DNA of 6,830 nt from positions 1 through 6,830 of the forward strand of contig JAQVXM010000033.1 of assembly GCA_028709185.1 (NCBI GenBank), given 5' to 3'. How positions within the stretch are numbered: position 1 is the first letter of the stretch; each line of letters opens with the position of its first letter. The position numbers were made by a program, and so were the translations under genes. A model generated the notes under the pieces. It saw only the letters and a list, made by a program, of their open reading frames with translations, had not been told where the DNA came from and ran no database searches. This document shows, piece by piece, positions 5,607-6,830 of the stretch. Origin of the DNA: Minisyncoccota bacterium. Lineage in GTDB: Bacteria; Patescibacteriota; Minisyncoccia; UBA6257; XYB1-36-10.

Positions 5607-5639
5607 AAAAGCGGAAATGATTTCGCTTTTTTCTTTTTT
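5607..5639 (+). terminator. Orphan terminator upstream of the GerMN gene
   Basis: AAAAGCG (5607-5613) pairs with CGCTTTT (5624-5630). A single bulged G and an inner AAA/TTT pairing surround a TGA loop, and a broken T-tract follows to 5639. Its sequence closely resembles the terminator at 4864-4891. No + strand gene precedes it; the neighbour is divergent. The intergenic stretch 5519-5678 otherwise holds only the two promoters and A/T-rich sequence. Confidence 0.6.
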
Positions 5640-5662
5640 GTTTTATTTTTTCTAAATTATTC

Positions 5663-5668
5663 TATAAT
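5663..5668 (+). promoter_or_regulatory. -10 of the Gmad2-GerMN gene
   Basis: A perfect TATAAT lies ten bases before the ATG at 5679. TTGTTT at 5638-5643, 19 bases upstream, is a poor -35 candidate that overlaps the end of the terminator T-tract. Confidence 0.5.
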
Positions 5669-5678
5669 TACTTATATA

Positions 5679-6509
5679 ATGAGCAAAAGGTTTTTATATA
5701 TTTCTTTTGGCGCTTTAGCTTTCTCTTTTATCGGTTTTGTTATCTCTACTCTTTATTTAAAAAGCGTTATCACTGATCGCCGTATTCCTTCTGTTGAAGA
5801 AGGGGAGGTTTTAAACATTAAAATCTCTGAACCGCAGGAAGGCGGAACTTTTAATCTTCCTATTTCCATTAAAGGCGAAGCTCGCGTTTTTGAAAATGTT
5901 GTCAGTTTGAAAGTTCTGGACGAAGAAAACAATCTTCTTCTTCAGGATTTTTTTATGGCGAATAGTCCCGATGTCGGAGAGTTTGGTAATTTTTCTTATG
6001 TCATCGACACTCTCTTGAAAGAACCGGTTTCAGATAAAATAATCATTCAAGTTTATTGGGATTCCCCGCGTGACGGCTCTCCTCTTGATGTTGTTTCTAT
6101 TCCTGTTTTTTTGGGAGATAAAAATATCAAACTGGCGGCTTATTTTGGAAATAGTCTTCTTGGTAGTTCCGATGATTGCCAAAAAGTTTTTCCTCTTTAT
6201 CGCCTTACGGCAAAAACCGAAGCTATCGGCGCTAAATCTCTTTCTCTTCTCTTTAATGTTTTTTTATCGGAAGAAGAGAAAACAGCCGGTTATTTTTCCA
6301 GCCTTCCTGAAGACGCCAAACTTATCTCTTTAAATATAAAAGATGGCGCGGCTTATGCCGATTTTAATAGTAGTTTTAACTCTGTTGGCGGTTCCTGCCG
6401 CGTTTCCGCTATCCGCTCCCAGATTGAAAACACTCTCAAACAATTTTCTTCCGTCAAAAAAGTGGTTATTTCTGCAAACGGCGATGTTGAATCCGCTCTT
6501 CAGCCTTAA
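5679..6509 (+). CDS. Membrane-anchored Gmad2-GerMN domain protein
   Basis: The product has 276 residues from the ATG at 5679. The frame is open further upstream, but that part would contain the terminator and run antisense into the methyltransferase gene. The protein starts MSKR and has one hydrophobic segment (about 5-28), which should place the rest outside the membrane. Residues 46-147 fit the Gmad2 immunoglobulin-like domain (ISEPQEGG, PISIKGEARVFENVVSLKVLD). Residues 151-270 fit GerMN (KLAAYFGNSL, VFPLYRLTAKT, LISLNIKDGAAYADFN, VGGSCRVSAIRSQIENTL, VKKVVISANG). Cys167 and Cys240 could form a disulphide outside the membrane. GerMN domains were named from spore germination proteins but are widespread in non-sporulating bacteria as cell-envelope proteins. 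Composition is richer in GC than in the preceding island. No Shine-Dalgarno is seen. Confidence 0.85.
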   Translation: MSKRFLYISFGALAFSFIGFVISTLYLKSVITDRRIPSVEEGEVLNIKISEPQEGGTFNLPISIKGEARVFENVVSLKVLDEENNLLLQDFFMANSPDVGEFGNFSYVIDTLLKEPVSDKIIIQVYWDSPRDGSPLDVVSIPVFLGDKNIKLAAYFGNSLLGSSDDCQKVFPLYRLTAKTEAIGAKSLSLLFNVFLSEEEKTAGYFSSLPEDAKLISLNIKDGAAYADFNSSFNSVGGSCRVSAIRSQIENTLKQFSSVKKVVISANGDVESALQP

Positions 6510-6523
6510 TCTGATTTTAATTG

Positions 6524-6532
6524 TGATATAAT
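6524..6532 (+). promoter_or_regulatory. Extended -10 before the coiled-coil gene
   Basis: TGATATAAT is a perfect extended -10 (TGn-TATAAT) 13 bases before the ATG at 6546, giving a leader of about six bases. The previous stop is at 6507-6509, so this gene has its own promoter. Confidence 0.6.
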
Positions 6533-6545
6533 AAACTTTACTAAT

Positions 6546-6830
6546 ATGTCTGAAATAAACAATGAAGAATTGGCTCGAATAATAAATAAGGGATTTGATG
6601 GTGTTCAAATTCAGATCAATGGTCTGGAGGGTAGGTTTGACGGTCTGGAAAACAGATTTGATGGTCTGGAAAATAGATTTGATGGTTTGGAAAAAAGAAT
6701 GGACTCTGTCGATGAAAAACTTGAATATATAGACGCCCGTTTGGGTCGTTTGGGAAATGACGTCAAAGAATTGCGTGGCGAGCTTGTTTATCGTCATGAA
6801 TTTGAAGATGCTCTCTCAAGAATTAAACTT
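6546..6830 (+). CDS. Coiled-coil protein with FDGLENR heptads (3' truncated)
   Basis: The frame is open from the ATG at 6546 to the end of the window (95 residues, no stop). After a short helical N-terminus (MSEINNEELARIINKGFDGV) come four heptads beginning with G26: GLEGRFD, GLENRFD, GLENRFD and GLEKRMD. Charged coil follows (SVDEKLEYIDARLGRLGNDVKELRGEL). F and L spaced three and four apart are the a/d positions of a coiled coil, so oligomerisation is likely. Short proteins of this pattern are, to my knowledge, common in Patescibacteria and have no assigned function. There is no signal peptide or membrane segment in the visible part and no Shine-Dalgarno. An open frame on the opposite strand over the same repeats is a shadow. 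Confidence 0.75.
   Translation, partial: MSEINNEELARIINKGFDGVQIQINGLEGRFDGLENRFDGLENRFDGLEKRMDSVDEKLEYIDARLGRLGNDVKELRGELVYRHEFEDALSRIKL
6621..6704 (+). repeat. Four 21-base tandem repeats inside the coiled-coil gene
   Basis: Units start at 6621, 6642, 6663 and 6684, each beginning GGTCTGGA or GGTTTGGA. Units 2 and 3 differ at one base. Since 21 is a multiple of three, gain or loss of units keeps the frame and changes coil length by seven residues. Confidence 0.85.

Noticed and set aside
5517..5678. Longer start for the GerMN protein.
   Set aside because: The 54 extra codons cross a terminator and two promoters. The membrane segment begins right after the ATG at 5679, as expected for this protein type.
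6621..6704. CRISPR array.
   Set aside because: The repeats are contiguous without spacers and in frame with a coding region.
6330..6797. Open frame on the minus strand with repeated FQTI residues.
   Set aside because: It is the complement of the GerMN gene end and of the 21-base repeats. It crosses the promoter at 6524-6532 and has no support of its own.
1..6830. Alternative genetic code with TGA read as glycine, as in some CPR lineages.
   Set aside because: All genes run without in-frame TGA and use GGN for glycine. The lack of TGA stops among nine is explained by low GC.

Overview
The window looks like part of a low-GC genome from the Candidate Phyla Radiation (Patescibacteria, most like Parcubacteria or Microgenomates). 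This is inferred from very A/T-rich, lysine-rich short proteins, scarce Shine-Dalgarno sites, and two gene types common in those genomes: a VirD4/HerA-like ATPase and a membrane-anchored Gmad2-GerMN protein. All frames read with the standard code. The nine stops seen are seven TAA and two TAG, and no TGA is used as a stop or recoded.

Layout. Bases 1-717 are the C-terminal part of a T4SS/HerA-type ATPase (+). A convergent gene (727-1584, -) encodes a probable Tiki/TraB/EreA-superfamily hydrolase. A 41-base divergent promoter region separates it from a four-gene + strand run: a DUF6624-like protein (1626-2117), a gluzincin-type HExxH peptidase-like protein (2136-2864), a HEAT-repeat-like protein overlapping it by one base (2864-3433), and a second, different HExxH protein (3442-4146). 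Convergent to these is a histidine-phosphatase-family gene with an altered RHG motif (4152-4724, -). The next 149 bases hold a promoter, the 3' tail of a lost paralogue of the second HExxH gene, and an intrinsic terminator. A TehB-like methyltransferase (4874-5518, -) follows. A 160-base gap carries two divergent promoters and an orphan terminator. Then come a Gmad2-GerMN protein (5679-6509, +) and the start of a coiled-coil protein with 21-base repeats (6546-end, +).

How it fits together. The flanking genes (1-717 and 5679-end) are visibly richer in GC than 718-5640, so the middle looks like an accessory island. The island holds an array of small enzymes, three of them with probable metal-binding His/Glu motifs. 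It also carries traces of internal duplication: one promoter module occurs twice (31 of 38 bases the same), and the 3' end plus terminator of the second HExxH gene occurs twice (35 of 41 bases the same, every difference a transition). The strongest candidate for something undescribed is the operon at 2136-4146 (peptidase-like, HEAT-like, second HExxH protein), with evidence that a second copy of its last gene once stood nearby. No RNA genes, CRISPR arrays or insertion sequences were seen.
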